From assembly GCA_963826795.1 (NCBI GenBank), contig CAWGYT010000024.1:62001-126000 (forward strand): a stretch of DNA of 64,000 nucleotides. Direction: 5' to 3'. Made by a program: the position numbers and the translations under genes. The notes under the pieces are model-generated. The model had not been told where the DNA came from and did not search any database. It saw only the letters and a program-made list of their open reading frames with translations. The first letter of the stretch is position 1, and every line of letters starts with the position of its first letter. This stretch comes from CAWGYT01 sp963826795. Its GTDB lineage: Bacteria > Planctomycetota > Planctomycetia > Pirellulales > Pirellulaceae. Of the stretch, positions 28,735 through 38,307 are shown piece by piece.

Positions 28735-29202
28735 ATGAAGATGCTTGCAGAGGGCCACAAGGCGCCTGCGTTTAAGTTGCAGGACCAGAACGGCGATTTT
28801 GTGCAGCTGAAGGATTTTCGTGGACAGAAGGTGTTGGTCTACTTCTATCCGAAGGCGATGACGCCCGGCTGCACGGTGCAGGCCTGCGGGCTACGGGATA
28901 CCCAAGACGACCTGGAATCCCGGAAGGCGGTCGTGCTGGGAATCAGCCCGGATGCGGTGGCGAAATTAAAGAAGTTCGAGCAGAAGCATCAGCTGAACTT
29001 CAGGCTGCTGTCGGACGAAGACCATGCCGTCGCCGAAAAATTTGGCGTGTGGGGCCCGAAGAAATTCATGGGCAAGCAGTTTGACGGAATCCACCGGGTC
29101 ACTTTTCTGATCGACGAAAAGGGCGTGGTGGAGCATGTGTTTGACAAGTTTTCGACGAAGGACCATCACCAGGTCGTGGTCGATTACCTTGACGCTGATT
29201 GA
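28735..29202 (+). CDS. bcp: Thiol peroxidase / peroxiredoxin, Bcp (PrxQ) type
   Basis: 155 residues from ATG 28735, after an AAAGGCGA site; the frame is open further upstream but with no conserved sequence. The peroxidatic cysteine is in PKAMTPGCTVQACGLRD (Cys46), with the resolving cysteine five residues later (Cys51), the atypical two-Cys form of Bcp. The end reads RVTFLIDEKGVVEHVFDK. It reduces hydrogen peroxide and organic peroxides in the cytoplasm using thioredoxin. Single gene between a thioesterase and a Tat-exported protein. Confidence 0.93.
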   Translation: MKMLAEGHKAPAFKLQDQNGDFVQLKDFRGQKVLVYFYPKAMTPGCTVQACGLRDTQDDLESRKAVVLGISPDAVAKLKKFEQKHQLNFRLLSDEDHAVAEKFGVWGPKKFMGKQFDGIHRVTFLIDEKGVVEHVFDKFSTKDHHQVVVDYLDAD

Positions 29203-29269
29203 GTGTCGTTGAATGACACGCGCGAAGGCGTTACAGGCAGAAGCGTGATGGCGGTGGAGGACGCGAACG

Positions 29270-30637
29270 ATGATGACGGGATCGCGACGACAATTTCTCA
29301 AGGCAACGGCCGGCGTGGTCGTCCAGCGGGTGGCGACTGTCCCACGGGCCTCCGCCGAGCCGCCGTTGCCGGCAGACGATGTCCAGGTCGATCTTCCCTT
29401 GGCCCGGGTTCCGCTTTCATTCGTGATTGACGATTCAACCTGTCTGGTCAACATGGGCCATTTTTGTATGCCGCAATTCGCGGAGGCATGGCCCGATCGC
29501 GAGATCTATCGAAAGCCTTGGCAGCAGTGGCCACGCGAGATTCCGGACGGCTTCGTGCGGGAGTTTGGCGAGTGGTGCGCTGCGCACGGCGTCAAGGGAA
29601 AGTACAGCATCGTTCCCTATCCCGCGTGCGTCGGCTGGCTGGATCGTGGCTTGCCAGGTTGGTCCCGTCGCGCGCTGGACGATAGCCTCAAATTGGTTCG
29701 CGAATTGATGGTTCCCAACTGGGATATTCATCCGGAGATGATTACCCATACGCGCGTCATCGATCTCCGTACAGGTCGCCCGATGGCTCCGCCAAGTTCC
29801 GCGACGATGGAGAATTCGTATCCGCAAACGGAGCAAAGTATCGACGAGTTGGCGAGCTATTTGGCTTACGCCCTGCGGATCCTGAAGAACTGTGAACTCC
29901 CTTGCGAAGGGATTACAACGCCCGGTGGCTTTGGCAACCGCATGAAGCCGCAATTGCCTCAGGCAGTTTACGAGTCGGTGCGAGATGTGTATGGAGTCGA
30001 ACTGCCGCACTTTTTCAAGTATGTCGCGGTCGGTGACGAATCGCCCGAACCGACGGTGAGCGTCTGGGACTCGATCGGTACGGGCCAACCTCGTGTTTCC
30101 GTGAGTGTGCCGGCCGGTACCGGAGATTGGTTCGGGGGATGGGACGGTGACGAACCGAGTGAAGGATTCCGATATTCCAACGACGAAGCCACCGAGGGCC
30201 GGATGGTCGAATTGATCGAGCGTGCGCAGCCTGCGATCATGTTGTGCCATTGGCCCGGGCTGTACTCGCACGGAACGAAGCAGGGATATGAGGATTTCAA
30301 ACGTGTCGTCCTGGCGCTGCAGAGTCGCTTTTCGACGCGCACGCTGTGGATGAAAATGAGTGAAATCGCTCGGTATTGGGCCGCCCGGCAGTTGACGAAA
30401 ATCTCGCGGGCGGGATCGATCATGACGCTTGATGCACCCCTTGCCTGCGATCGGTTTACGCTGAGTTTTCCACGCCAAAGTGATGCTCCCCCGCGCATCC
30501 AACGCGAGGGCCATGAGCGGCCGCTGGAGCGCGTCGCCACTCGTGACCAGGTGCGCTCAGGGGCCTACTTTCAGGACGGCCGCCAAACGCTTGCCAGCTG
30601 GAATCTGGGTCGCGGCGAGACGAAGTTGATCGTCTGA
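29270..30637 (+). CDS. Tat-exported protein, possible polysaccharide deacetylase fold
   Basis: 455 residues from ATG 29270, with GGAGG 10 bases upstream. The N-terminus SRRQFLKATAG (5-15) is a Tat signal. The remaining chain has PLSFVIDDSTCLVNMGHFC (Asp54-Asp55) and NWDIHPEMITHTR, which resemble the Asp-Asp and His motifs of NodB-type deacetylases. No close family is recognised. Folding before export suggests a metal-bound enzyme acting in the periplasm on a polysaccharide. A second deacetylase-like protein with the same metal pattern is encoded at 18925. Confidence 0.62.
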   Translation: MMTGSRRQFLKATAGVVVQRVATVPRASAEPPLPADDVQVDLPLARVPLSFVIDDSTCLVNMGHFCMPQFAEAWPDREIYRKPWQQWPREIPDGFVREFGEWCAAHGVKGKYSIVPYPACVGWLDRGLPGWSRRALDDSLKLVRELMVPNWDIHPEMITHTRVIDLRTGRPMAPPSSATMENSYPQTEQSIDELASYLAYALRILKNCELPCEGITTPGGFGNRMKPQLPQAVYESVRDVYGVELPHFFKYVAVGDESPEPTVSVWDSIGTGQPRVSVSVPAGTGDWFGGWDGDEPSEGFRYSNDEATEGRMVELIERAQPAIMLCHWPGLYSHGTKQGYEDFKRVVLALQSRFSTRTLWMKMSEIARYWAARQLTKISRAGSIMTLDAPLACDRFTLSFPRQSDAPPRIQREGHERPLERVATRDQVRSGAYFQDGRQTLASWNLGRGETKLIV

Positions 30638-30812
30638 ACGGAAGGACACGCAATTGGGAGGGCGAGGCTCCTGCCGCAGGAATCTGCTGTTGGTTGTGAG
30701 GCATGCGGGATCGAAAAGGTTTAAAATTCAGGTCGGCAAGCGAGCTTGGTTTTCTGCTCTTCGCGAGCGACCGCGGTTCGAACGAGGTTTTCAGCGGAAG
30801 GTGGTGAGACAC

Positions 30813-31013
30813 ATGATGGAAGATGAAGCGACCTATTTGTGTAGCGCCTGTGGCGAGGAAATCGTAGTCCCCGTCGATCTGTCGGCCGGGCATCAGCAAA
30901 CCTATGTCGAGGACTGTCCGGTCTGTTGTCACCCGAATGTCTTGCACGTTCTGGTCGACGAAAACGGACACGTTTCGATCTGGGGCGAAGGCGAAGACGA
31001 CTTGGTCAACTAG
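30813..31013 (+). CDS. CPXCG motif-containing cysteine-rich protein
   Basis: 66 residues from ATG 30813; the site AAGGTGGTGAG precedes it. The frame is open upstream but without family sequence. Two CxxC pairs, YLCSACGEE (Cys10, Cys13) and EDCPVCCHPN (Cys35, Cys38), with an acidic tail, match the small CPXCG zinc-ribbon family found widely in Gram-negative bacteria. Function unknown. An inverted repeat of the GGGGTCAGGTCCC type follows 32 bases after the stop. Confidence 0.87.
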   Translation: MMEDEATYLCSACGEEIVVPVDLSAGHQQTYVEDCPVCCHPNVLHVLVDENGHVSIWGEGEDDLVN

Positions 31014-31045
31014 TGTTGTGCGACGGCTCAAGATTCGCGTGCGTC

Positions 31046-31122
31046 GGGAAAAGGGGTCAGGTCCCCAAAGTGCGAAGCACCCGAAGCGCCGTTCCGGCTT
31101 TTGGGACCTGACCCCTTTTCCC
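31046..31122. repeat. Inverted repeat with 20-bp perfect arms (REP-like)
   Basis: The arm gggaaaaggggtcaggtccc at 31046-31065 is perfectly complementary to 31103-31122, with a 37-base spacer. Hairpins with this GGGGTCAGGTCCC core are common in genomes of several phyla and are often linked to REP-associated tyrosine transposases. A weaker relative lies at 42431-42472. No transposase gene adjoins it. Confidence 0.85.
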
Positions 31123-31142
31123 AACCCGGGAGTAGGTGATTG

Positions 31143-31784
31143 ATGTTGGAATCGCGGCCTTCGGAGATCCGTGTTGATGACGCCAGTGGCGCCGCGCATT
31201 CGATTCGGCAGGAAATCAAAGGCGTCTTGGTCTTCGTTGCCGCGATCTGGGCGGTGGCCTTGATCGACTGGGCGACGCCCTGGAATCCCCTCGGGCTCGT
31301 GCCACGGCAAGCCATCGGATTGCTGGGGATCGGTTCGATGACTTTCCTCCACCTCGACTTTTCGCATTTGATCAGCAACACGTTTCCCCTGGTGATCCTG
31401 CTCGTCTTACTGGCCGGCTCGCGGGCGCGTTCCTGGAGCATTGTGGTCTTGATTGTGCTTTGCGGGGGCCTGCTCTTGTGGATCTTCGGTCGGCAGGCTT
31501 CGCACAAAGGCGCGAGCTTGCTGATCTTCGGACTCATCAGTTTCTTGATTTCGACAGGGCTGTTCTACGAACGTCGTCCGATCCCCGCACTGATCGCCGT
31601 GTTGGTGACCTTCTTCTATGGGATTCCGCTGGTCACGGGTGTCCTGCCGCGTTTGTGGGGTGACGACTCGGTGTCATGGGATGGCCATCTCTGCGGAGCG
31701 ATCGCGGGTGTCCTGGTGGCGTGGCAATTGACGCGGCGCAGGACGACGGCGGTTCCCGCAACGCAACCCAGTTCCATCTCGTAA
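31143..31784 (+). CDS. Rhomboid family intramembrane serine protease
   Basis: 213 residues with about six membrane segments. Landmarks: HLDFSHLISN (His75, Asn79) in the second segment, KGASLLIFG (Ser125 in a GxSx setting) in the fourth and WDGHLCGAIAG (His182) in the last. The Ser-His dyad and the His/Asn oxyanion partners are therefore complete, so the enzyme is probably active. Rhomboids cut membrane proteins within or near the bilayer. The gene begins 20 bases after the inverted repeat, with an AGGTG site. Substrate unknown. Confidence 0.85.
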   Translation: MLESRPSEIRVDDASGAAHSIRQEIKGVLVFVAAIWAVALIDWATPWNPLGLVPRQAIGLLGIGSMTFLHLDFSHLISNTFPLVILLVLLAGSRARSWSIVVLIVLCGGLLLWIFGRQASHKGASLLIFGLISFLISTGLFYERRPIPALIAVLVTFFYGIPLVTGVLPRLWGDDSVSWDGHLCGAIAGVLVAWQLTRRRTTAVPATQPSSIS

Positions 31785-31806
31785 ATCAACTCAGAATCGA
31801 CCTACG

Positions 31807-32232
31807 ATGCGATCGCATACCGAGTATTTAACGTTCCATGTTCCAGCTCGAATGGACTTCCTGAATATCACGCCGCAGGTCGAAGCGATTTTGGCTCGGA
31901 GCGGAATTCGGGAAGGGCTCTTGCTGTGTAATGCCATGCACATCACTGCCAGCGTGTTCATCAATGACGACGAGCCCGGCCTTCATCACGATTATCGTGA
32001 GTGGCTGGAACAATTGGCGCCGTTCGATCCGTCATCCGATCGATATCACCACAATCGGACGGGCGAGGACAACGCGGATGCGCATCAAAAGCGGCAAATC
32101 ATGGGCCGCGAGGTCGTCGTGGCGGTGACGGCCGGGAAGTTGGACTTTGGTCCCTGGGAACAGATTTTCTACGGCGAGTTTGATGGCCGTCGGCCCAAGC
32201 GGGTGCTGGTAAAAATCATCGGCGATGCGTGA
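31807..32232 (+). CDS. YjbQ family (UPF0047) protein
   Basis: 141 residues. The C-terminal half matches the family closely: YHHNRTGEDNADAHQKRQI, VVVAVTAGKLDFGPWEQI and FYGEFDGRRPKRVLVKIIG. The proteins are small trimeric barrels with a conserved metal or phosphate site; some members have thiamine phosphate synthase activity in vitro, but the true role is unclear. The gene starts 22 bases after rhomboid on the same strand. Confidence 0.92.
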   Translation: MRSHTEYLTFHVPARMDFLNITPQVEAILARSGIREGLLLCNAMHITASVFINDDEPGLHHDYREWLEQLAPFDPSSDRYHHNRTGEDNADAHQKRQIMGREVVVAVTAGKLDFGPWEQIFYGEFDGRRPKRVLVKIIGDA

Positions 32233-32627
32233 ACTGCAGTTTCTGCCCCCCCAAACCAAGGGTGGCAGCGTCCTGTGCGAGCACGCTTGACCAACGGGCG
32301 ATCCGGCACCGAATCACGTCCGCCGTCGCCCGACAACGCCTCGCAGTGATCCATCCCACGAACGGGCCCGAACACACCTGACTGGGGAATCGAGCCCTGC
32401 CAATCGGTCGTAGTTTTTTCACGGATTAAGGACGGGACCGACCGATTTTCGAAAAAGTCCGATTTTTTGCGCCTGCTGGACGACATTTTTTTCGTCTTTG
32501 GATACAGAGGTTTCTCGTGCGCGTCGTCGGATGAGAGACGAGATGAGAAGTTTGACTTCAGAGTGGCTGCCACGAAGCCGTCAAGTGATAGATGTGCAGT
32601 CCCCTCAAGAAAGGCGAAAGGTTAAAG
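32233..32627. other. Intergenic region with an AT-richer stretch
   Basis: This spacer of about 395 bases separates YjbQ from a small gene. Bases 32400-32510 are clearly richer in A and T than the surroundings, with ccgattttcgaaaaa and ccgattttttgcg, so a promoter or the leader of the small gene may lie here. Open frames have no family signature. Confidence 0.4.
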
Positions 32628-32849
32628 ATGTACGAAGCGTTGGTTGATGATCTGGAACGCGTGCGTTTCAAAGTGCAAGTGGAGAAGTCGCTGAACAGTC
32701 ATGATCATGACCTGGAAAAGCGGCTTGGCTATCTGTCGTTGGAGGTGGAAGACGCGCTGGAGAAGGCCAGGTTTCTCGCGGATCAATTGGCTGAACAATC
32801 GCAGCGGGCCGAAAATGCAGGCAAGGTCGACTTTGTGTTCCAACGCTAG
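32628..32849 (+). CDS. Small helical hypothetical protein (73 aa)
   Basis: 73 residues starting at ATG 32628 with AAAGG about 9 bases upstream; an in-frame ATG at 32592 would add 12 basic residues. The chain is entirely polar and helical with heptad-like Leu spacing (LEKRLGYLSLEVEDALEKARFLADQLAEQ), consistent with a small coiled coil. I recognise no family. An AT-rich leader and a good ribosome site support expression. Confidence 0.5.
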   Translation: MYEALVDDLERVRFKVQVEKSLNSHDHDLEKRLGYLSLEVEDALEKARFLADQLAEQSQRAENAGKVDFVFQR

Positions 32850-32880
32850 CCCTGATTGCCTCCGTACCGGCCTTCGTGCT

Positions 32881-34014
32881 TCAGCGATACGGTGACCATT
32901 GGGGCCAGACTCGACCTGCGGCGCGTGGTTGCGGGCGGCGACCCGTTGGGCCGCGCGTCCGCTGCGCTGGGTTGGCGGCCGCTTGCCGTCCCTTGGCCAT
33001 TCGGATCGCCGACTCATTTTGTGGACTTCGCGCGATCCGCGTCGTGCCCTGGGCGAAGGGCGCGGGCGGAGGGACGAGCGTATGATCGTCCAACAGCTGA
33101 CTCGCCTCGAGCTGGCTGGACGGGACAAACTGGTCGGGCAACACGTGAATCAGCTGAGGGATCCGTGGCGGCTGACGCGCGAGTACGGGGTCGACGCTGA
33201 TATCTCGCTGGGCGTTGAGTGTTTTGCCCGTCGGCGAGCGATAGGCGACGGAGACTTGTAGCTGCGACGATTGTGGGGGTCGGCTTGGCCAGGGAAGCTG
33301 GAGATGGACGCCTCGTCCCAGGAGGGACTGTTTCATGTGCGGCAACAACTCAGACGCCTCAAAGTTCCAACGCGCGATCCGAGCGGCATGACCGGACTGT
33401 TGCTTATCGATCACTTCGACCTGCAGATCTCCGGGCAGCGGCACGTATTGCCCGGCGTTATTCTGGGGTTCGATCACGACCAACAGCCCTTCGTCGCCAG
33501 GTTGGCCATCGAAGTCGTAACCGCCCGTGAGTCGACTGTTCAGAACGATCCGCGCGACTTGAACATTCACGGCGGACCGCAGCGAGTCGTCGCGAAAGGC
33601 GGAGGCGGGATTTTGAATCGCGGGCGGTGCAGGATTTGAATTGTCAGATCCTGGGCTCGGCCCGAGATCGATTTGCGGGACCTGCAGATCCTCTTCGTTA
33701 AATTCCTCAATGCGAGGTACCGAGGCGCCCGGCGGTTTCGGGGCGGTAGCTGCCGGCGTCGGGCTGGGTGAGCTCTTTTCGGCGCTGGTCCGCAGGCTCG
33801 ACAGCTCCTGACTCAGCGACGCGTTGTTGCGACGACAAGACGCGAGCTGCAACTCGGTCTGATCCAGCTGGTGGTCCATCGCGTAGAGCTGATCCTCCAT
33901 CCACCGCAGCTCACTTTCGAGCAATTCGATGGACGGGTCGGGACCTTGACGGCAACCGACCGTGGCGCAGCCGACCAGGAGCACGATGATTAACCGCCGT
34001 ACGGACACATCCAT
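32881..34014 (-). CDS. Putative lipoprotein with N-terminal coiled coil
   Basis: 377 residues when started at ATG 34014, which puts the signal peptide MDVSVRRLIIVLLVGCATVG at the N-terminus; the upstream frame adds 25 residues with no known feature. Cys21 follows ATVG, a slightly unusual lipobox. Residues 30-75 are a coiled coil (SELRWMEDQLYAMDHQLDQT), then a Pro/Ser/Ala-rich linker to about 135, a central beta-rich domain with GLLVVIEPQNNAGQYVPLPG, and a basic Arg-rich tail. Family not recognised. It follows the clpP gene on the same strand. Confidence 0.7.
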   Translation of the reverse strand: MDVSVRRLIIVLLVGCATVGCRQGPDPSIELLESELRWMEDQLYAMDHQLDQTELQLASCRRNNASLSQELSSLRTSAEKSSPSPTPAATAPKPPGASVPRIEEFNEEDLQVPQIDLGPSPGSDNSNPAPPAIQNPASAFRDDSLRSAVNVQVARIVLNSRLTGGYDFDGQPGDEGLLVVIEPQNNAGQYVPLPGDLQVEVIDKQQSGHAARIARWNFEASELLPHMKQSLLGRGVHLQLPWPSRPPQSSQLQVSVAYRSPTGKTLNAQRDISVDPVLARQPPRIPQLIHVLPDQFVPSSQLEASQLLDDHTLVPPPAPFAQGTTRIARSPQNESAIRMAKGRQAAANPAQRTRGPTGRRPQPRAAGRVWPQWSPYR

Positions 34015-34109
34015 GTGGTACGGATCCAGTGAGGGGCAACGTGAATTCGGATCGGGGTGTTTTGGGACCGACGTCCGGACCGCAAACACGGGGTTGACTT
34101 GCTTTCGTG

Positions 34110-34700
34110 CTACTTGCTTTCCATCCGTTCGATGACGTGGTCAATCAGGTGGTATTCCTTGGCCTCGATTGCCGTCATGAAGCGATCGCGATCGGTATCG
34201 GCTTCGATCTTCTCCAGCGGATGACCCGTGTGTCGGATCAGGATCTCGTTGAGCCGTTTCTTGATGTTCTTGAATTCCTTGGCGTGAATCATGATCTCTT
34301 CGGCCGTGCCCTGCATGCCGGCCAGCGGTTGATGGATCATGATCCGGGCGTTGGGCAGGGCATGGCGTTTGCCGTCGGCGCCGGCCGCCAGCAGGACGGC
34401 TCCCATCGAGGCCGCTTGGCCAATGCAGTAGGTGGCCACATCGCAGGTGACGAACTGCATCGTGTCGTAGATCGCCAATCCGGCGGTGACGCTGCCGCCG
34501 GGCGAGTTGATGTACAGATGGATGTCCGACTTGGGGTCTTCGGACTGCAGGAACAGCAACTGGGCGACCAGGCAGTTGGCGACTTCGTCGTTGACCTGCG
34601 AGCCGAGAAAGATAATGCGGTCTTTCAGCAGCCGGCTGTAGATGTCAAAGACGCGTTCTTCGCGACCGCTTTTTTCGACAACGTAGGGAATTAAAGGCAT
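34110..34700 (-). CDS. clpP: ATP-dependent Clp protease proteolytic subunit
   Basis: 196 residues, normal length. The catalytic triad motifs are intact: IYDTMQFVTCDVATYCIGQAASMGA (Ser98), MIHQP (His123) and the Asp in EADTDRDRF. ClpP assembles into a 14-mer that degrades unfolded or tagged proteins delivered by ClpX or ClpA. It lies 16 bases from the second clpP copy and downstream of tig, the arrangement also seen in E. coli with a single clpP. Confidence 0.96.
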   Translation of the reverse strand: MPLIPYVVEKSGREERVFDIYSRLLKDRIIFLGSQVNDEVANCLVAQLLFLQSEDPKSDIHLYINSPGGSVTAGLAIYDTMQFVTCDVATYCIGQAASMGAVLLAAGADGKRHALPNARIMIHQPLAGMQGTAEEIMIHAKEFKNIKKRLNEILIRHTGHPLEKIEADTDRDRFMTAIEAKEYHLIDHVIERMESK

Positions 34701-34715
34701 CGCGCCGCGACTCCG

Positions 34716-35411
34716 TCAATATGAAAAGCTAAGACGGTCTCGTGATGTCCGGTAAGATCTACTCGCGCTCGGACGCGCAAATCCGTTAGTCGTCGTCATC
34801 GTCTGTCCGACAATCGCGGGCTTGGTCAGGATATCGTCAACGATTCCGTATTCCTTCGCCTCGTGCGCATTCATGTAGAAGTCTCGGTCCGTGTCCTTGG
34901 CGACTCGTTCGATCGGACTGTCCCGTGTGGCCGGCCAGGATTTCGTTCAGCATGTCGCGGGTCTTGAGGATTTCGTTGGCCTGGATTTCGATGTCGCTGA
35001 CTTGTCCGCCGACTCCGCCGTACGGCTGGTGAATCATGACCTTGGCAGTGAGGCAGGGCGTAATCGTTTGCCTTTGGTTCCGCCGGCCAGCAAGACCGCC
35101 CCGCCGCTGGCGGCCAGGCCGACACAGTAGGTGGCGACCGGACAGGTCAGGATCTGCATCGTGTCGTAGATCGCCAGCGTCGCGGAGACACTTCCACCGG
35201 GCGAATTGATGTAGAAGTGGATGTCCTTGCGGCGATTTTCGCTCTGCAAGTACAGCAACTTCATCACCAGTTCGTTGGCGTTGCCGTCGTAGATTTCGCC
35301 CTGCAGGAAGACGATGCGGTTTTCCAGCAGCAGATCGCCCAGCGTCAGCTGCCGCTGCCGCTGATAGTCGCGATACGAGTTCATGATTTCCATAGGCGAG
35401 AGACGAGTCAT
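34716..35411 (-). CDS. Second Clp protease proteolytic subunit (multiply frameshifted)
   Basis: About 210 residues spread over several frames: 35411-35045 (MTRLSPMEIMNSYRDYQRQ to AGGTKGKRL), a short stretch with ALPH, then MIHQPYGGVGGQVSDIEIQANEI and finally SPIERVAKDTDRDFYMNAHEA with GIVDDIL. All parts match ClpP, including YINSPGGSVSATLAIYDTMQ, the Ser in CVGLAASGGA, the His in MIHQP and the Asp in DTDRDF, so residues for catalysis survive. At least three frame changes lie between 34920 and 35060. The end is uncertain: the current frame runs to 34716, another frame stops at 34786 after an Asp-rich tail. Likely a sequence-error cluster rather than a decayed gene. Confidence 0.83.
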
Positions 35412-35706
35412 CAGTTCCGCTTTCCGTTCATGGCGTTATGGCCGCAAGTCGATAGCATGCATCCGTTGCTTGAGCACCGCCGAGCCGCGCACCTGGCGGC
35501 GGTGAGAATCCATACCTGAGCAATTGTCTACGTCAAGTCAATTCCAACGATGCCACGCGGAGTGCTCGCTGGCCGGGGACGGTGATGCGAACAATCGAAG
35601 GACAGTTGCGCGAATCACATGAACGGGACGTTCGTTCACAACGCCGCGAGGCAAACGGCGTTTTGGCCCCCTGCCCGGGTTTCCACTCAAGTCCGTCGTC
35701 GATCCC

Positions 35707-37214
35707 TTAAGTGCGATCGACCGGCTGCTGCAGCGCCTGAGTGTCGCCTCCATGCTTCGCCTGCCGGAATCTCGGATTCGATGCCGTCCCGAGAGCGCCA
35801 CGTCGAACGGGTACCGTCTCATTGACTTCTCCGGTTCGAACTTGACCTCCTTGAACTTCGGCATGCTCCTTGATCAACTCGATCACCTTGCGTTCGATGA
35901 TCTGGTTTCGCAGCGCGTCCATCAGCCCTTGTTTTTCGATCCGAGCCCGCACGCGTCGGACCGGCTCGCGGCTCTGAAAAGCGATCAGGGCGATTTCCGT
36001 GTCGTAATCTCCCGGCTCCGCGTCGATCTCTTCGTCCTCCGCGATTCGCTCCAGGATGAAGTGTTCTTGCAAGGCCGTCTTGGTCGACGCCAAGCTGTTC
36101 TGCCGCAATTCGTGCTCGTAACGCCTTGATTTCGTCTTCACCGAAGCCCGAACGAACGCATCTCCAGGATCGCACGATCCAGTTCTCGCTTGGCTTGTCG
36201 CTTGAGCAAATCGGGTGGCAATTCCCAGTCGGCGGCCTGGGTCAGCAAGGCCGTGATCTGCTGACGAATTCGTCGCTGCTGCTGGTACTCCAAACGGCGC
36301 TCAAGATCTTCCTTGAATGCGGTCACGCAGTTCCCCCTCGGTGGCCAAACCGCCGAGCTCGCTCAAGAACGTCCTCGTTCAGTTCGGGCAGCTCCAGCTT
36401 CTTGACTTCCAGGACCTCGAACTCGACCTCGACCGTCTTCGCCCTGCAGATCTTCCAGCGAGCCGCATCGTGGCTGATGGTCACCTGTGGCGGTCTTCTT
36501 GTCGCCCGCCTTGACGCCCTCCATCAGCTTGTCGAAGCCCTCCAGACGTCCGTCAGGGAAGCTCAGGATCGGGCTTGATTTGAAGGTCGACCTCGTGCTC
36601 AGCTCCGCCAATCTCCTTATCCTTGTGCGTACATCGCACATTGACCACGACAGAAGTCGTTCGGTTCGGCCGCCTCGTCGTACAGGAACCAGTTCGCCCT
36701 GAGCTGCAAGCATCTCTTGCAATCTGACGGTCGATGTCCTTGGCCGTGAAGTTCGCGCTTCAGCCGCTCCAGCTTCAGCCCCTTCCATTTCGGCATGTCG
36801 AACTCAGGCCGGACCTCCAGGTCGAACTCAAACTTCAGCGGACCCTACTCAGGGATCTCAATCGCATCGAAGTCAAAGTCCGGCTCGCTAATCGCCGAGA
36901 AATCATGCTCTTCGCTGATTTGCGTCATGCTGTCCATCAGCAGCGAGCCCTTGACCTGGTCCGTCGACCTGATCGCGAAACCGTTGCTCCACCAGCTTGC
37001 GTGGCGCCCGCCCCGAGCGAAATCCGGGCACATTGGCGCTCGGCATCAGCTCGGTGAATGCCTCCTCGAAATAGCGATCCACGTCGTCCCGCGAGATCGT
37101 CACCGTGATGTGACGCTGGCAAGCACTCGGCTTGTCGACCTGGACCTCCAGCGTCAGTTTCGGCTTCTCGGGAGTCTCTTGAGTGCCGTCGAGTTCCGTT
37201 TCAGGCGAGGTCAT
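35707..37214 (-). CDS. tig: Trigger factor (Tig), heavily frameshifted
   Basis: About 500 residues scattered over many frames. From ATG 37214: SPETELDGTQETPEKPKLTL, ITVTISRDDVDRYFEEAFTEL and the ribosome-binding loop VPGFRSGRAPRKLVE; then DFSAISEPDFDFDAIEIPE, FEFDLEVRPEFDMPKWKGLK, TAKDIDRQIAR, MTAFKEDLERRLEYQQQRR, DLLKRQAKRELDRAILEMR and ALQEHFILERIAEDEEID. At least six frame changes and an in-frame TAG at 36845-36847 are present, a dense error cluster shared with the next gene. The protein is a ribosome-associated chaperone. Its place next to clpP and downstream of a tRNA is common. If the breaks are real, the gene is dead. Confidence 0.85.
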
Positions 37215-37673
37215 GCTCGGATCGCGATCAAAAGGGGGGCGATGATCGTCCGGGAACGGCAGCCTCTTCACGAGCAGGCAACGTGCCGGCATCGTGAAAT
37301 GGGATGGGTGGTTCCGGAGATCGATGACGCCCAGGTTGTAGAAGTCGGTCCGCTCGTGGAATTCGGGTTCATGGCGGAGGCCTGAAGCCGAGTATTCGCT
37401 AAACCTAACATTGTTACCATTTCGCGCGGGAAGTTGGTAGCCGTCCTGCCACTGTTTTGTGATCGGGCAATCACCCGCAGGTCGACTCCGGCGAAGACGC
37501 AGTCGCCCCGCCCGTTCGGACAGGGCTCCCCGATGCGATAGCTCCCCGATGCGATAGGTCCCCGCTCCCGGATGCCACCGCATGGGCCGCACCAGAACCC
37601 GCGGGTTGCGGAATCCCGGAGAACAGATCGGGCTGGCCCGTTTCGATCGCGATCGATCGAAATTGAAAAGAAG

Positions 37674-37746
37674 AGCGGGTGATGGGATTCGAACCCACGA
37701 CAACAACGTTGGCAACGTTGTGCTCTGCCAACTGAGCTACACCCGC
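37674..37746 (-). tRNA. tRNA-Gly(GCC)
   Basis: The reverse strand folds into a standard cloverleaf: acceptor gcgggtg/cacccgc, D arm gctcagttggcagagc, anticodon stem caacg/cgttg with loop ttgccaa (anticodon GCC), and T arm with ggttcgaatcc. The discriminator base is T and CCA is not encoded. It lies upstream of tig in the same direction. Confidence 0.97.
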
Positions 37747-38073
37747 AGTAACTCGCTCGCCGCTTTTGGCTGGATGCGTAACAACCCGCCAAGCACCGAA
37801 TTTTAGCCCCGATCGCCCCGCGTGCAAGACCAATTCGCGTACGCGACAACGGCGAAGCTTAGATCGCATCCATCGAAACGCCCTGCGTTCGTTCCCCCAA
37901 ACTGCCCGCAGTGAACCGCCGCATGTCCCTTCTCCCCAACGCGGGAGAAGGTGGCCGCAGGCAATCCTGTTCGGCACACTTTTTGCTAGACTCATTTTCG
38001 CTTACTTTGGCACGGCAATTGCGCCTTCAAATCGCCGTGCGTCAAGGTGTGTCGTTTTGGCAGGAAGCGGTCC

Positions 38074-38175
38074 ATGTCGTCTCCGCGGAAGCGAAAAGCT
38101 GGCAAGCAGATCGCGTCACAGAACATCCAAGGGCTTAAGTATTTCGACAAGTTGATGCCGCTGCTGAGTCCAACA
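38074..38175 (+). pseudogene. Fragment of an IS4-like transposase N-terminus
   Basis: From ATG 38074 the frame reads MSSPRKRKAGKQIASQNIQG followed by LKYFDKLMPLLSP, which I recall as the opening of planctomycete IS4-family transposases. The conserved continuation is missing: the frame enters an unrelated repeat within about 35 codons. Not functional. The match is from memory and needs a search. Confidence 0.4.
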
Positions 38176-38196
38176 AGTCCAAAACAAGTCCGCAAG

Positions 38197-38307
38197 AACA
38201 AGTCCAAGACGGTCTACAGGCTCCGGAGTCATTCGGCAGCACAAGGTAGCCGCAGGCGTGACCGGCGGCGATGAGGGCACGGAAGTAGACCGTCTTAGAT
38301 TGGCTTT
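38197..38307. repeat. 111-bp perfect direct repeat, copy 1
   Basis: Identical to 38655-38765, offset 458 bases. It begins aacaagtccaagacggtc and ends attggcttt. Directly after copy 1 the piece ttagattggctt is repeated twice more in imperfect form (38308-38333). No coding sense. Confidence 0.9.

Noticed and set aside
37674..37746. Integration of a genomic island at the tRNA-Gly gene
   Set aside because: No integrase and no second copy of the tRNA 3' end were found near the repeat island.
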